Positions 35,354-44,414 are shown, counted from the stretch's first letter. The stretch: 64,000 nucleotides of DNA from Achromobacter sp. RTa (GCF_000757485.1 NZ_JPYO01000001.1:116127-180126), one strand, 5' to 3'. Made by a program: numbers and translations. Notes: a model not told the origin generated them from the sequence alone.

Positions 35354-35749
35354 ATGAACATCAGCCAGCGCCTCAAAGCCTGGGCCAGGCGCATCAAGCG
35401 CGACAGCCTGACGCTATGGTTTGCCGGCAAGCACGCCCGCACGCCCTGGTATGCGAAGGCGCTGGGATTGTTCGTGGTGGCCTACGCGCTCAGCCCCATC
35501 GATCTGATACCGGACTTCATTCCGGTGCTGGGCTATCTGGACGATGTCCTGCTGCTGCCTGGCCTGATCTGGCTGGCCGTCAGGCTCTTGCCGCCCGACG
35601 TGCTGCGGGAATGCCGGGAGCAGGCCGAGGCGTGGATGCGGATGAATGGCGCCAAGCCTCGCAGCCGGATCGGCGCGGTGCTGATCGTGGTGCTGTGGCT
35701 GGCTCTGGCGGCGGCGGCCGGGTTCTGGCTCGCGCCGCATTTCCGATAG
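35354..35749 (+). CDS. DUF1232 (YkvA-like) membrane protein
   Basis: 131 residues. Core motif YALSPIDLIPDFIPVLGYLDDVLLLPGLIWLAV is the DUF1232 hallmark (about 41-76, read in parts). A second membrane span lies at the C-terminus (GAVLIVVLWLALAAAAGFWL). Inner-membrane protein of unknown function, in an apparent two-gene unit with the degenerate ABC ATPase. Confidence 0.85.
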   Translation: MNISQRLKAWARRIKRDSLTLWFAGKHARTPWYAKALGLFVVAYALSPIDLIPDFIPVLGYLDDVLLLPGLIWLAVRLLPPDVLRECREQAEAWMRMNGAKPRSRIGAVLIVVLWLALAAAAGFWLAPHFR

Positions 35750-35767
35750 CGCGCGCCCGGGCGGCGC

Positions 35768-36190
35768 TCAGCGCGGCTTCCAGTTGAGCCCGTCGCTTGA
35801 CCGGTATTCCGGCGTGCCGGTGCAACAACCGCCCGCCCCGAATGCCTGCCGCCCGATGAACGCGGTAACCACGCCCTTGCTCTCGGTCAGCGATTGCCGG
35901 ATGCAGCTGGTCGGCAGCGGATAGAACTCGCCTTCCAGCACCAGGGTCCACGCCACGTTCTCGCCTTCGGTCCGGTCGACCTTGTACACCTTGCAGTTGT
36001 GGACGAGCAGGTGCACGGGCCGGCCCGCCAGCACGCCTTTGAATTGCTGTTCCGGCGGCGTGTCGCGGGTGGCGATGGCCTCGGCGTTGAGCTTCGATCC
36101 CGGCGGCGCGGCGGGCAGCGAGGAGTCGCAACCGGCCAGCGCGCTCGCGGCGCTCAACGTGATGAGGATCAGGCGTGCCAGGCGCGTCAT
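35768..36190 (-). CDS. Predicted lipoprotein, unknown function
   Basis: 140 residues. The signal peptide MTRLARLILITLSAASALAGC ends in a lipobox (LAGC; in the written string the first 20 residues precede the Cys), so it is probably lipid-anchored. Mature part has four more Cys (HNCKVYKV, PTSCIRQ, GGCCTG), suggesting two disulphides. No family recognised. It is convergent with the DUF1232 gene, 18 bp between stops. Confidence 0.65.
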   Translation of the reverse strand: MTRLARLILITLSAASALAGCDSSLPAAPPGSKLNAEAIATRDTPPEQQFKGVLAGRPVHLLVHNCKVYKVDRTEGENVAWTLVLEGEFYPLPTSCIRQSLTESKGVVTAFIGRQAFGAGGCCTGTPEYRSSDGLNWKPR

Positions 36191-36205
36191 GCAGGCGGGT
36201 TTCCG

Positions 36206-36580
36206 TCAGGCCACATTCGCGAAGCGTTGCTCAAGATAGGCGATGATTTCGCTGGATTCGTACATCCAGCGCGTGCCGTCCGCTTCGTCGATGCGCAGGC
36301 ACGGCACCTTGACCTTGCCGCCGCCCGCCAGCAGCTGTTCGCGCGCTTCGGGATCGCCCTTGGCGTCGCGCAGCGCGATCGGCGCGTTCAGTTTGTGGAT
36401 GGCGCGCCGCGTCTTGATGCAGAACGGGCAGGCGTGGAATTGGTAGAGCGACAGCCTGGCCGCTTCCGTGTTGACGGCGGCCTGGCCTTGCGCCGAACGT
36501 CGTTGCGGGCGCGGACGCGTGAGGACGTCGCCCAGCACGATCATTTGACCCAGGCCGACACGCAGGGCTTTGACTAGCAT
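36206..36580 (-). CDS. Glutaredoxin-like protein
   Basis: 124 residues from ATG 36580. Thioredoxin fold of glutaredoxin/GST-N type: QFHACPFCIKTRRAIHKLN with CPFC, cis-Pro in KVKVPCLRI and the glutathione-binding SSEIIAYLEQRF. An N-terminal extension of about 45 residues has a hydrophobic stretch (VGLGQMIVLGDVLTRP), which may anchor it in the membrane. 15 bp upstream of the lipoprotein gene on the same strand, so probably one transcript. Role: thiol-disulphide exchange. Confidence 0.82.
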   Translation of the reverse strand: MLVKALRVGLGQMIVLGDVLTRPRPQRRSAQGQAAVNTEAARLSLYQFHACPFCIKTRRAIHKLNAPIALRDAKGDPEAREQLLAGGGKVKVPCLRIDEADGTRWMYESSEIIAYLEQRFANVA

Positions 36581-36636
36581 GGAGGTGGACTCGATACGGA
36601 TAGACAGGCGACAAGTCTACTCCGTGCCCTTCATTC

Positions 36637-36705
36637 TTCCACGAAGCCCAGCTTTTTCAGTTCGGCAATGGCGCCTTTCTCTTCTTCGCGCCGCGCCTTC
36701 TATTC
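36637..36705 (-). pseudogene. Possible 3' gene remnant
   Basis: Read on the minus strand this gives a short charged helical tail KARREEEKGAIAELKKLGFV-E-E and a stop, with another stop immediately before it. It looks like the 3' end of a lost gene. No family could be assigned. Coordinates of the 5' edge are approximate. Confidence 0.3.
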
Positions 36706-36739
36706 TTTTCATGCCGCGTGGGGTGTCGCTGGAAGCGCG

Positions 36740-36749
36740 CCGGACTACG
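36740..36749 (-). promoter_or_regulatory. Single GTAGTCCGG half-site
   Basis: The minus strand reads cgtagtccgg, the same half-site as at 20596/20630 and in the cassette repeats. It lies in the gap between the glutaredoxin and the 121-aa genes. Confidence 0.3.
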
Positions 36750-36841
36750 ATTCCGCAGGCAAGAAGCCTGGAAATTGCAGTCCGGCGCTGGGGGCGGGAT
36801 TCGCGGGGCGCTCCGCTATGTGCGTGCGGCAGGACGGCGGC

Positions 36842-37207
36842 TTACGCCACCAGGCGCAGATGGCGCTTGGCTACCGGCACCGTAGGCTGCTGCTTGACCA
36901 GGCTGACGGGCACGAACTCCAGCGGCTTGCGGCCGGCCGTGGCGTCGCTCAGGCCGGCGGTGAGCAACATGGCGCGGGATGCGCCCGGCGCGCGCGCGCG
37001 CTGGAGGCCACGGGCCAGTTCCATCGCCTGCTGTTCGGCCATGTCCCGGGATGGCCAGACGGTGCGGCAGAAGTACGTCTTGCACATGGGAGTCTGCTGC
37101 GAGTGATCTATGACGTCCACGTAGCCACGAAATGCGCCGTACTCGACCTCCATGACATTGGGGCGTACCGACTTGAGGGCAAGCGGTTTTTGCGAGGTAG
37201 GAGCCAT
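36842..37207 (-). CDS. Small hypothetical protein
   Basis: 121 residues from ATG 37207 (aagga box 8-9 nt upstream). Rich in basic residues, no signal peptide or membrane span. A central segment MCKTYFCRTVWPSRDMAEQQAMELARGLQ could be a small alpha/beta unit. I do not recognise the family. It is transcribed divergently from the 124-aa gene that follows. Confidence 0.55.
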   Translation of the reverse strand: MAPTSQKPLALKSVRPNVMEVEYGAFRGYVDVIDHSQQTPMCKTYFCRTVWPSRDMAEQQAMELARGLQRARAPGASRAMLLTAGLSDATAGRKPLEFVPVSLVKQQPTVPVAKRHLRLVA

Positions 37208-37393
37208 GATGGGTTTCCTTGATAGGACACGAATTCATCCTAGCTCACAATGCTTGCAAACTTCGCATTGCTTTGCAGTTATTTAGATAACTGTCTAGAG
37301 TTGCCGAGGTGCAAGAAAATCTTTCGTGACGCGGATTTCCAACACTTTCGCGGTGGGGAATCGCGCTCGGCAACCACATTGAACGGGATATTC

Positions 37394-37768
37394 ATGCCGG
37401 ATTTTTCCTGGGACCCCAACGATTTTCTCGATATTCTCGGCGTGCTGCCGTCCGAGGACGAATATGGCGTTTCCTATCGCTACGTGGTGGATCGGCGGCC
37501 GCTGTTCCTGGCGCTGACGATCTGGCCTTTCGATGGCGATGTGGAACTTGCGATCCGCTGCGAGGGAGTGAGCGAGCCGGTCGTGCACTTGAATATTCTG
37601 GATTGCCCCGGCGCGCGGGTGATCGCCGAAAAAAGTGGGAAATACATCGAATTCGCGGCGGCGAACCTGTTCGCCGGCCGATACGATAATGCCCGCCCCG
37701 CGCCTTACGGATTCCGGCTTCGGATCGAACCTGGCCTGCAGGTCACGACTTTCAGTTATGACATTTAG
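37394..37768 (+). CDS. Small hypothetical protein
   Basis: 124 residues from ATG 37394; the frame is open from 37250, but the upstream part has a Leu/Cys-rich composition unlike a coding sequence. Beta-rich, with the motifs LFLALTIWPFDGDVELAIRCEG and GKYIEFAAANLFAGRYD. The family is unknown. It ends TTFSYDI. Codon use fits the local GC. Confidence 0.5.
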   Translation: MPDFSWDPNDFLDILGVLPSEDEYGVSYRYVVDRRPLFLALTIWPFDGDVELAIRCEGVSEPVVHLNILDCPGARVIAEKSGKYIEFAAANLFAGRYDNARPAPYGFRLRIEPGLQVTTFSYDI

Positions 37769-37931
37769 GCGGCAAAAAATAATCGGCTGAAAGCTTCTGG
37801 AAAGACCGGCCGCCCTTGAATGGCGCTTCGACGCGATATCATGGCCTCGCTTCTTGCCGAGGCACTGCGGTGCCAATACTCGAATGCCGCGATGCCTCGT
37901 CCTTCCGCTTCGAATACAGGAACCAAGAACG

Positions 37932-39017
37932 ATGCCGTCTTTCCCCGTGCTTGTCCGAGCTTGCCTGATTGCTTTTCTTGCCCCGGTGCTGGCGTTTGCC
38001 GAGCCCGTTTCCGATTCGGAGTTGGCGGCGCGCGCGGCAGCGATGAGGGAGCGCCACCGCGAGCACATTGATGGTTTGCTGGGCGATGCGCGGCAACAGG
38101 GGCTGGCGCTGCTTGTGATTCCGACCGTCAATCTGGACGCCGCGCCCCGGCGCGATTTCGATGACGAAGCGACGCGCGATCGCTACCTGCGTGAGCGCAG
38201 TACCTTGCTGCGCTGGAATCACACGTCGGAAAAGGGCCCGGCGATCAGCGCCGGACAGGGCGATCACAAGCCGGATCTGCTGGATGTCGGCCCGTCGTTT
38301 CAAACGCCTCGAGGCAAGCTGCTTTATCAGGTGATTCCCGTGTGGCCGGGCGAGTACCGGCTCAACCGTATTACGTATCATCAGCCTCGCACCGAGCTGC
38401 CCGATATCGAGCCGGGGCCGGGTTCGCTGAGCTCGGCCGACAGGCTGAAGAAGATCGGCATGGCGGAGCTGGGATACGCGGTGGATCGCGACTTCAAGCG
38501 GACCGCCGGCGCGCCGCAATCGGAGCAAGAGGCCGACGATGGCCTGGGCCAGGGCTGCGAGGTGTTGCTGCGGCTGGGCGGCGGTTGCGATGAGGCGGCA
38601 CGGGAGTTCCGCTGGTGGATTGATGTGGAGCGCGCGTTCAAGCAGGGCAAGGCCGATGCCGCGCGAGTGCCCGCCATCGACGTCGACCTGGCGTTCTCGC
38701 CGATCGCCGCAATCAAGCTGGAGGCGGGAGAGGCGGTGCTGACGGACGGTTTCGTGCTGCCGGTGGACCAGCCGGTGATCACGCCGGATTCGTGCGAGGT
38801 GATGGCCGCCGATCCCATTTGCTTTATAGACGCGATTACCTTGAAGCATCTGCCCGCCAGCCTGGACGATTTCCGGCAGGCGCCGAGCGCGGCGGATTTC
38901 AAGATGCCCAAGCTGGAGGCGGCGCTGCGCGACCTGGTGTATCGGGCGCCCACGCTGTACTTCAAGCCGCAATCCGATGCCGCGCCCGACCTGATCCGCG
39001 CCGTGCGAGAAGAATAG
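37932..39017 (+). CDS. Exported hypothetical protein
   Basis: 361 residues from ATG 37932. Cleavable signal peptide (VLVRACLIAFLAPVLAFAEP). The mature part has repeated segments RDFDDEATRDRYLRERSTLLRWNHT and LLYQVIPVWPGEYRLNRITYH, which look like a mostly beta periplasmic or surface domain; the two Cys pairs (GCEVLLRLGGGCDE and SCEVMAADPICFID) suggest disulphides. I do not recognise the family. It is followed by the YegP paralog but 163 bp apart. Confidence 0.65.
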   Translation: MPSFPVLVRACLIAFLAPVLAFAEPVSDSELAARAAAMRERHREHIDGLLGDARQQGLALLVIPTVNLDAAPRRDFDDEATRDRYLRERSTLLRWNHTSEKGPAISAGQGDHKPDLLDVGPSFQTPRGKLLYQVIPVWPGEYRLNRITYHQPRTELPDIEPGPGSLSSADRLKKIGMAELGYAVDRDFKRTAGAPQSEQEADDGLGQGCEVLLRLGGGCDEAAREFRWWIDVERAFKQGKADAARVPAIDVDLAFSPIAAIKLEAGEAVLTDGFVLPVDQPVITPDSCEVMAADPICFIDAITLKHLPASLDDFRQAPSAADFKMPKLEAALRDLVYRAPTLYFKPQSDAAPDLIRAVREE

Positions 39018-39180
39018 CGGCCTATCGGGCGGCCGCAGCGCCGCCTTGCCGGACGAAACGGACGTGCGCGTGGCGCGTATTTCCAGAACACAGGACTTGC
39101 ACTACTATCAGCCAGCGTTCAAGTGTGCGCATCGCAGTATCAGCCAATTCCTAGACCAAGCCAGAATATTGGAGATTGCT

Positions 39181-39510
39181 ATGAGTGGTTACTACGATTT
39201 GAAGCGCAGCGGCGATCAGTACATGTTCAACCTGAAAGCCGGCAACAACGAAGTCATCCTCACTAGCGAGCGATACACCACCAAGGCCAGCGCCCAGGAT
39301 GGCATCGCATCGGTCCGCCAGAACTCGCAGGTCGACGCGAGATACCAGCTCAAGACGGCCAGCGACGGCTCGCCCTATTTCACGTTGAACGCGGCGAACG
39401 GCCAGGCCATCGGCCGCAGCGAAATGTATTCGAGCGCGGCGGCGCGGGACAAAGGCGTTGCGTCCGTCAAGGCCAACGGGCCCACGCCTACCGTGAAAGA
39501 CAACACCTGA
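39181..39510 (+). CDS. YegP/DUF1508 family protein (intact paralog)
   Basis: 109 residues. Two tandem DUF1508 repeats: YYDLKRSGDQYMFNLKAGNN ... YTTKASAQDGIASVRQN and RYQLKTASDGSPYFTLNAAN ... YSSAAARDKGVASVKANG. Family role unknown; in E. coli YegP is a small stress-related protein. The frameshifted sister at 1308 shares coding and upstream sequence (from about 39106 here), so this is the functional copy. Confidence 0.9.
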   Translation: MSGYYDLKRSGDQYMFNLKAGNNEVILTSERYTTKASAQDGIASVRQNSQVDARYQLKTASDGSPYFTLNAANGQAIGRSEMYSSAAARDKGVASVKANGPTPTVKDNT

Positions 39511-39576
39511 TTCCCTGCGAGCCCTGATGCCGCCGCGCCGCAAGGCGCATGGCGGCTGCGCGTTCCGGCGCGATGT

Positions 39577-42003
39577 TCAGTACGTCGCCCGCAGGTTCAG
39601 CATCACGCTTCGCGGCTCGCCGTAGTAGTTCGAGCCGTAGGCCGCCCATACGCGCTGGTAATAGACCTTGTCGAACAGGTTGTTCACCGTCAGGGTGGCG
39701 TCCAGGTGCTTGTTGAAGCGGTAACCGGCCTGCGCGGACACGGTGGTGTAGGGGCGCTGCTCGAATTTCACCGGGCCGTTCAGGCGGTACATGCTGCTGA
39801 CGCTGCGCACGCCCGCGCCCAGCGACAGGCCTTCCAGCGACCCCGTGGCGAAGGTGTACTTCGTCCATAGGTTGAAGGTGTGGCGCGGCGTGATGAAGGC
39901 GTATTGCTGCGACTTCTGCTCTTCCGTGCCCTTCAGGGTCTTGGTGGTGGTGTAGGCGTAGCCTGCGGTGATGTCCCAGCCCGGCGCCGGGCTGCCGCTG
40001 ATTTCGGCCTCGAAGCCCTGGCTGCGCATCTTGCCCGCGGCCATGGAGAAGAGCGGATTGTCCGGGTCGGTCATGGCGCGGTTTTCGTCTTCCATGCGGA
40101 AGAGCGCGGCATGGCCGTTCAGCCGCTTGTCCAGGAACTCGCCCTTCAGGCCGATCTCGAACTGCTTGCCGGTGCGCGGGTCCAGCAACTGGCCGTTGAC
40201 GTCGGTGGTGGTCTGCGGCGTGAAGATGCTGGTGTAGCTGGCATAGGCCGACAACTGTTCGTTCAGGTCCACCACCAGGCCGAGGTAGGGCGTGAACTTG
40301 CCATTGATCTTGTCGCTGGTGTCGGTGAACTGGTTGAAGTAGGCGTTGCGGTTCTGGGTGCGGTTTTCCCACCAGGTGAAGCGGCCGCCGGCGATGATGG
40401 TGGCCGCGTCGGCCACTCGCAGATTGGTGCGCGCATACAGGCCGTACTGGTCGGTCTTGCTGTCGTTGCCGTTGGTGAACTCGTAGTCCGGCTTGGGGAT
40501 GTCGTTGTCCGGGTGGTAGAGGTTGATGTCGGCGTTGTCGCCGCCGCCGTAGCGGAAGTTCTTGTGGATGTTGCGGTAGTCCGCGCCCACGATCAACTCG
40601 TGTTCACGGCCGAAGGCCTGGAACGGCGTGGCGACGAAGGCGTCCAGGCCATAGGTTTTCCAGTGGCTGCGGTATTTCCACGAGACGAGGCAGGTGTCGC
40701 CCGTGACCGGATCCACCGCGCAGTCGGACCAGCCGAATTCGCGGCTGGGCTCGTCCTGTTCGCGGTAGACGCCGCTGACCTTGATGCGGCCGCCGTTGGA
40801 CAGGCGGTGTTCCACGTCGGCGAAGTACTCGGTGATCTCTTCGGTGATGTGGTTCCAGCTGGGATCCAGGTTGGTGGAGCGGCGCACGTCCAGCAATTGG
40901 CCATCCTCGTAGCCGGGCAGGCCGAAGAAGGGGCGGCCCTTGTACTGCTGGTAGGTGGCGCCGGCGGTCAGGACGGTGTCGGGCGTCAGGTCGAAGCTCA
41001 GGGTGCCGTAGAACAGGGGCTTTTCGGTGTAGACGCCGTCGACGAAGGAGCGGCGGTCGTCATAGGACGCCACCAGACGGCCGCGCAGCCGGCCATCGCT
41101 GTCCAGCGGGCCGGTGATGTCGGCCTCGGCGTAGTAGCGGTCCCAGGATCCCGTCATCACCTGCCCGCTGAAGGCGAAGTCCTTCATTGCGCGCTTGCGC
41201 ACCAGGTTGACGGTGCCGCCGGGGTCGCCCGCGCCCTGGAACAGGCCGGAGGGGCCGCGCAGCACCTCGATGTGGTCGTAGATGGCCAGGCCGAAACCCG
41301 AGCTCAGGTCGTTGCCGGTGCTGGCGGGCGTGTTCACGCCGTCCACCTGGATGGTGTCCAGCGCATAGCCGCGCGAATAGAAGTTGCCGTGGTTGCCGCC
41401 GATGCTGCCCGCTTCCACCGTGATGCCGGTCACGGTGCGCATCGCGTCGTCCAGGTTCACCAGGTTCTGATCGTCCAGCAGCTGGCGCGTGACCACGGAA
41501 ACAGACTGCGGGATCTGGCGCAGGCTTTGCGCGTTCTTGCCCAGGGTGACGGCGGACGAGGTGTAGGAGCCCGTGCCCTCGGTGACGGCGAGATCGCTGC
41601 CGGTGACCGTGACCGGCGCCAGCGTCGTTGCGTCGGTGGCGGTGGAGGCCGCCGGGAAGCGCACCACGAAGCCCGTGGCGCTGGGCACCGCGACCAGGCC
41701 GCTCTTCGCCAGCAGGCGGTTCAGCGCCGCCTGCGCGCTCATCTTGCCGGACACGGCGGGCGCCTGGCGGCCCGCGACCGCGTCGGGGCTGAACAGCACC
41801 TGCACCTGCGCCTGGCGGCCCAGCGCCACCAGCGCATCGGCCAGGCTGCCGGCAGGCAGGTCGAAGGCCTGCGCGGCGGCGGTTTGGGCGTGGGCCACGG
41901 ACGGCGCGAAGGCCTGGACCGCCAGCGCGGCGCTCATCGACAGCGCGCACAGCAGCGCGTAACGGCCGGCATTCAGCCGGCGGCGAAAATGGCGTTGCGC
42001 CAT
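39577..42003 (-). CDS. TonB-dependent siderophore receptor with STN domain
   Basis: 808 residues. Signal peptide to about VAHAQ. STN domain AFDLPAGSLADALVALGRQAQVQVLFSPDAV, plug with LRQIPQSVSVVTRQLLDDQNL and HIEVLRGPSGLFQGAGDPGGTVNLVRK (read in parts), barrel ending SVMLNLRATY. Outer-membrane importer and signal input of the second FecI/FecR set; related to but clearly distinct from the receptor at 17288. Its siderophore is unknown. It is the last gene of the operon led by the sigma factor at 43614. Confidence 0.93.
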   Translation of the reverse strand: MAQRHFRRRLNAGRYALLCALSMSAALAVQAFAPSVAHAQTAAAQAFDLPAGSLADALVALGRQAQVQVLFSPDAVAGRQAPAVSGKMSAQAALNRLLAKSGLVAVPSATGFVVRFPAASTATDATTLAPVTVTGSDLAVTEGTGSYTSSAVTLGKNAQSLRQIPQSVSVVTRQLLDDQNLVNLDDAMRTVTGITVEAGSIGGNHGNFYSRGYALDTIQVDGVNTPASTGNDLSSGFGLAIYDHIEVLRGPSGLFQGAGDPGGTVNLVRKRAMKDFAFSGQVMTGSWDRYYAEADITGPLDSDGRLRGRLVASYDDRRSFVDGVYTEKPLFYGTLSFDLTPDTVLTAGATYQQYKGRPFFGLPGYEDGQLLDVRRSTNLDPSWNHITEEITEYFADVEHRLSNGGRIKVSGVYREQDEPSREFGWSDCAVDPVTGDTCLVSWKYRSHWKTYGLDAFVATPFQAFGREHELIVGADYRNIHKNFRYGGGDNADINLYHPDNDIPKPDYEFTNGNDSKTDQYGLYARTNLRVADAATIIAGGRFTWWENRTQNRNAYFNQFTDTSDKINGKFTPYLGLVVDLNEQLSAYASYTSIFTPQTTTDVNGQLLDPRTGKQFEIGLKGEFLDKRLNGHAALFRMEDENRAMTDPDNPLFSMAAGKMRSQGFEAEISGSPAPGWDITAGYAYTTTKTLKGTEEQKSQQYAFITPRHTFNLWTKYTFATGSLEGLSLGAGVRSVSSMYRLNGPVKFEQRPYTTVSAQAGYRFNKHLDATLTVNNLFDKVYYQRVWAAYGSNYYGEPRSVMLNLRATY

Positions 42004-42109
42004 GGACTTTCCCCAGTCAAGAAGTGGATCTTCATCGGGGAAGACGCGCCAGGCGCCGGAACCCGTACGTCCGAAAGAAAAATTATTCGCAATTCGAGAC
42101 GGACAGGGT

Positions 42110-43072
42110 TCAGCGGCTGGCGATCACCGCCGAGCCGTCGGGACGGCGGTTCAGCGTCACGGGCAGCAGGCCGGGCAGCGTGTCCAGGAAGGCCTCGGGA
42201 TGGCGCAGGTCCAGCGTGCCGGACAGGCGCAGGCCGCGGGCGCGCTCGTCGGCGAAACGCACCGGGGCGTCGCGGTACAGGCCCAGGTAGCCGGCCAGCT
42301 GCTGCAGGGTGGCGTCGTGGACGACCGCCACGCCATCCTGCCAGGCGCCGATCTCGCCGGGCGCCACCTGCTGGCGGCCCAGCAGACGGCCGCCGGCGCG
42401 CGCCAGCAGCACGGTGTCGCCGGCCCGCAGCGTGTGCTCCTTCGGGCCTTCCGCGCCGCTGGCGTCCAGCATCACTTGCCCGCTGCGCACGCCCACCTGC
42501 AGCGTGTCGGGCAGCAGCAGCACATTGAATTCGGTGCCGATGTCGCGCAGCTCGGCGCCACCGGCGGACACGACGAGGGGGCGGCGGTCGGAGGCGGCGT
42601 CGATGTAGACCTCGCCGCCGTCGATGTCGATGCGCCGCTCGGCCAGCGTGTAGCGCACGCTGACACGGGTGCCGACATTGGCGTGCACCCGGGTGCCGTC
42701 GGGCATGTCCAGGCTGCGGGTCTGGGTGGACGCGTTGGCGACCGATTCATAGCTGACGGGCAGGTACTGGTAGGCCGCGCTGGCGACCAGCACCAGGGCG
42801 GCCAGCGCCCCGCTCCAGCGCAGGAAGGCCGGCCGGCGCGCGGGCCGGGGCGGCGCAGGGGGCCTGGCTGGCGCCGCGGCCGGACGCGGCAGGGAGGCCA
42901 TGTCTTCCCAGACCTGGGCCAGGCGCTCGTACTCCTGCCTGTGCCGTGGCGATTCCGCCAGCCATGCCTGGAACGCCTGTTCGGCGCCCGCGTCGGGCGA
43001 GCGCTCGCGGCGGCGCATGAACCATGCGCTTGCGGCCTCTTCGATTGGGGACAGGGAACGGGATCGGGTCAT
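42110..43072 (-). CDS. FecR-family anti-sigma / signal-transfer protein
   Basis: 320 residues from ATG 43072, overlapping the sigma gene stop (ATGA). N-terminal DUF4880 part (SPIEEAASAWFMRRRERSPD), single membrane span at about 84-100 (WSGALAALVLVASAAYQYL), periplasmic FecR domain (DMPDGTRVHANVGTRVSVRY, IDIDGGEVYIDAASD) and a C-terminal STN-like part (DATLQQLAGYLGLYRDAPV). It transmits the receptor signal to the cognate sigma factor. Confidence 0.9.
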   Translation of the reverse strand: MTRSRSLSPIEEAASAWFMRRRERSPDAGAEQAFQAWLAESPRHRQEYERLAQVWEDMASLPRPAAAPARPPAPPRPARRPAFLRWSGALAALVLVASAAYQYLPVSYESVANASTQTRSLDMPDGTRVHANVGTRVSVRYTLAERRIDIDGGEVYIDAASDRRPLVVSAGGAELRDIGTEFNVLLLPDTLQVGVRSGQVMLDASGAEGPKEHTLRAGDTVLLARAGGRLLGRQQVAPGEIGAWQDGVAVVHDATLQQLAGYLGLYRDAPVRFADERARGLRLSGTLDLRHPEAFLDTLPGLLPVTLNRRPDGSAVIASR

Positions 43073-43614
43073 GATGCTTCGCCGTGCACGTGGCGTTTGC
43101 AGTGCGCCAACGCCAGTTGCAGGTGCTTTTCCACCGCCCGCAGCGAAATGCCCATGCGGTCGGCGATTTCCTCGCAACGCAATTCATCATACCGATAAAG
43201 CAGGAAGGCCTCGCGCTGGCGCGGGGGCATGGCGTCGATGGCGGCCTGCAGCATCCGCAGGCGCTGGTTGACGTCGGCGCGCGCCTCGGGCTGCGTCGCC
43301 GGGTCGGCGGCCAGGCTGCCCGCTTGCGGCGCGAATGCCTGGTCGTCGAGGCTGGCCGCCAGGTGTTCGCCGCGCACGCCTTCGCGGCGCCAGTGGTCGC
43401 GCAGCAGGTTGCGGGCGATTTCGTAGAGGTAGGCGCGGGGCTTTTCGGGCGGCTCGGCGCCATTGCTGGCCGCCAGCCACCTGGCGAAGGTTTCCTGCGC
43501 CAGATCCTGGGCGGTATCCGGCGAACGCTTGAGCTGGCGGTTCAGGAAACCGGTCAGCTCCGCGTTCCACGCTTTGTACGCCTCGGCGATCACGCCGAAG
43601 AAACGCTCCCCCAT
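43069..43614 (-). CDS. FecI-family ECF sigma factor
   Basis: 181 residues. Region 2: DTAQDLAQETFARWLAASNG and YLYEIARNLLRDHWRREG; region 4: MPPRQREAFLLYRYDELRCEEIADRMGISLRAVEKHLQLALAHC (read in parts). Overlaps its FecR by 4 bases; a Fur box lies 67 bp upstream. Controls the downstream receptor in response to iron and siderophore. Confidence 0.92.
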   Translation of the reverse strand: MGERFFGVIAEAYKAWNAELTGFLNRQLKRSPDTAQDLAQETFARWLAASNGAEPPEKPRAYLYEIARNLLRDHWRREGVRGEHLAASLDDQAFAPQAGSLAADPATQPEARADVNQRLRMLQAAIDAMPPRQREAFLLYRYDELRCEEIADRMGISLRAVEKHLQLALAHCKRHVHGEAS

Positions 43615-43678
43615 GATGCCCCTGGAGCCATGGCCGCCGAGCGGCGGGCGGGGCCGGGCGCGTGGTCAAGGCTTGAAT

Positions 43679-43699
43679 GGAATGATAATGATTCCTATT
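43679..43699. promoter_or_regulatory. Fur-box-like site before the second sigma factor
   Basis: ggaatgataatgattcctat matches the gataatgat / attcc pattern of Fur boxes; it contains ggaat...attcc as an inverted repeat around gataatg. Presumably iron-responsive. Confidence 0.75.
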
Positions 43700-43748
43700 G
43701 TATCAACTTTGGCCGGCGGCGCGGAGAGGATAGGGGGAGCTGGCGGTC

Positions 43749-44351
43749 CTATTTTGCGGAGACGATTTCCAGCGAGCGTTCCCGCGCCATCGTGAACTGC
43801 GCCTCGTCGCCCATCGACGCGGCCACATTGGCGATGGCCTGGTAGGCCAGCAGATCGAAAGCCAGCCTGACCGGATCCGTGGACGCCGGCAGTTCTTTCG
43901 CCGCGACGGCCTCGCGAGCGAGCGTTTCGAAGCGCTCGCGGGCTTCGCTCCTATGCTGGTTCACGCGGTCGCGGATCGCGCCGGGCCGGGTGCGGTATTC
44001 GTTGCTGGCCGCCGTCAGGAAACAGCCGCCGGGCAGGCTGCGGCCCTGCACGAACCGGAACCAGCCCTTGACCAGCGCTTGCAGCCGCTCGCCGGGGCTG
44101 GCAAGGGCCATCGCGGGCGCCACCACCTCCAGGCGGTAGAGATCCACCGCGCTTTCCAGCGTGGCCAGCTGCAAGGCTTCCTTGTCGCCGAACAGCACCT
44201 GGATATTGCCCTTGGCCACGCCCGCCTCGGTGGCCAGGCGGCCGAACGTCAGCCCTTCCAGCCCTTCGACCGACGCGATGCGCGCCGAATGGGCCAATAC
44301 CCCGGCGCGCGCCTTCTCGCCCCGGATGCGGCGGCGATCCGTTTCAACCAT
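43749..44351 (-). CDS. TetR-family regulator of the adjacent efflux pump
   Basis: 200 residues from ATG 44351 (gcgagg box); an upstream ATG at 44375 is possible. HTH segment GLEGLTFGRLATEAGVAKGNIQVLFGDKEAL (read in parts), helical ligand domain behind it. Divergent from the DHA2 pump; the 26-bp perfect palindrome between them is the likely operator, so it probably represses the pump until an inducer binds. The inducer is unknown. Confidence 0.88.
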   Translation of the reverse strand: MVETDRRRIRGEKARAGVLAHSARIASVEGLEGLTFGRLATEAGVAKGNIQVLFGDKEALQLATLESAVDLYRLEVVAPAMALASPGERLQALVKGWFRFVQGRSLPGGCFLTAASNEYRTRPGAIRDRVNQHRSEARERFETLAREAVAAKELPASTDPVRLAFDLLAYQAIANVAASMGDEAQFTMARERSLEIVSAK

Positions 44352-44388
44352 GAGTCCGTCCTCGCTTGTCAGCATGCGATTCTTCAAT

Positions 44389-44414
44389 TTAATATACGGT
44401 CGTACGTATATTAA
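44389..44414. promoter_or_regulatory. TetR operator: perfect palindrome
   Basis: ttaatatacg and cgtatattaa form a perfect 10-bp inverted repeat with a 6-nt spacer (gtcgta). It lies between the divergent TetR gene and MFS pump starts, 28 bp before the pump ATG. Confidence 0.85.

Noticed and set aside
39880-42528. 882-residue plus-strand frame opposite the second receptor
   Set aside because: Val/Gly/Ala-rich antisense shadow of the receptor gene; no domain.
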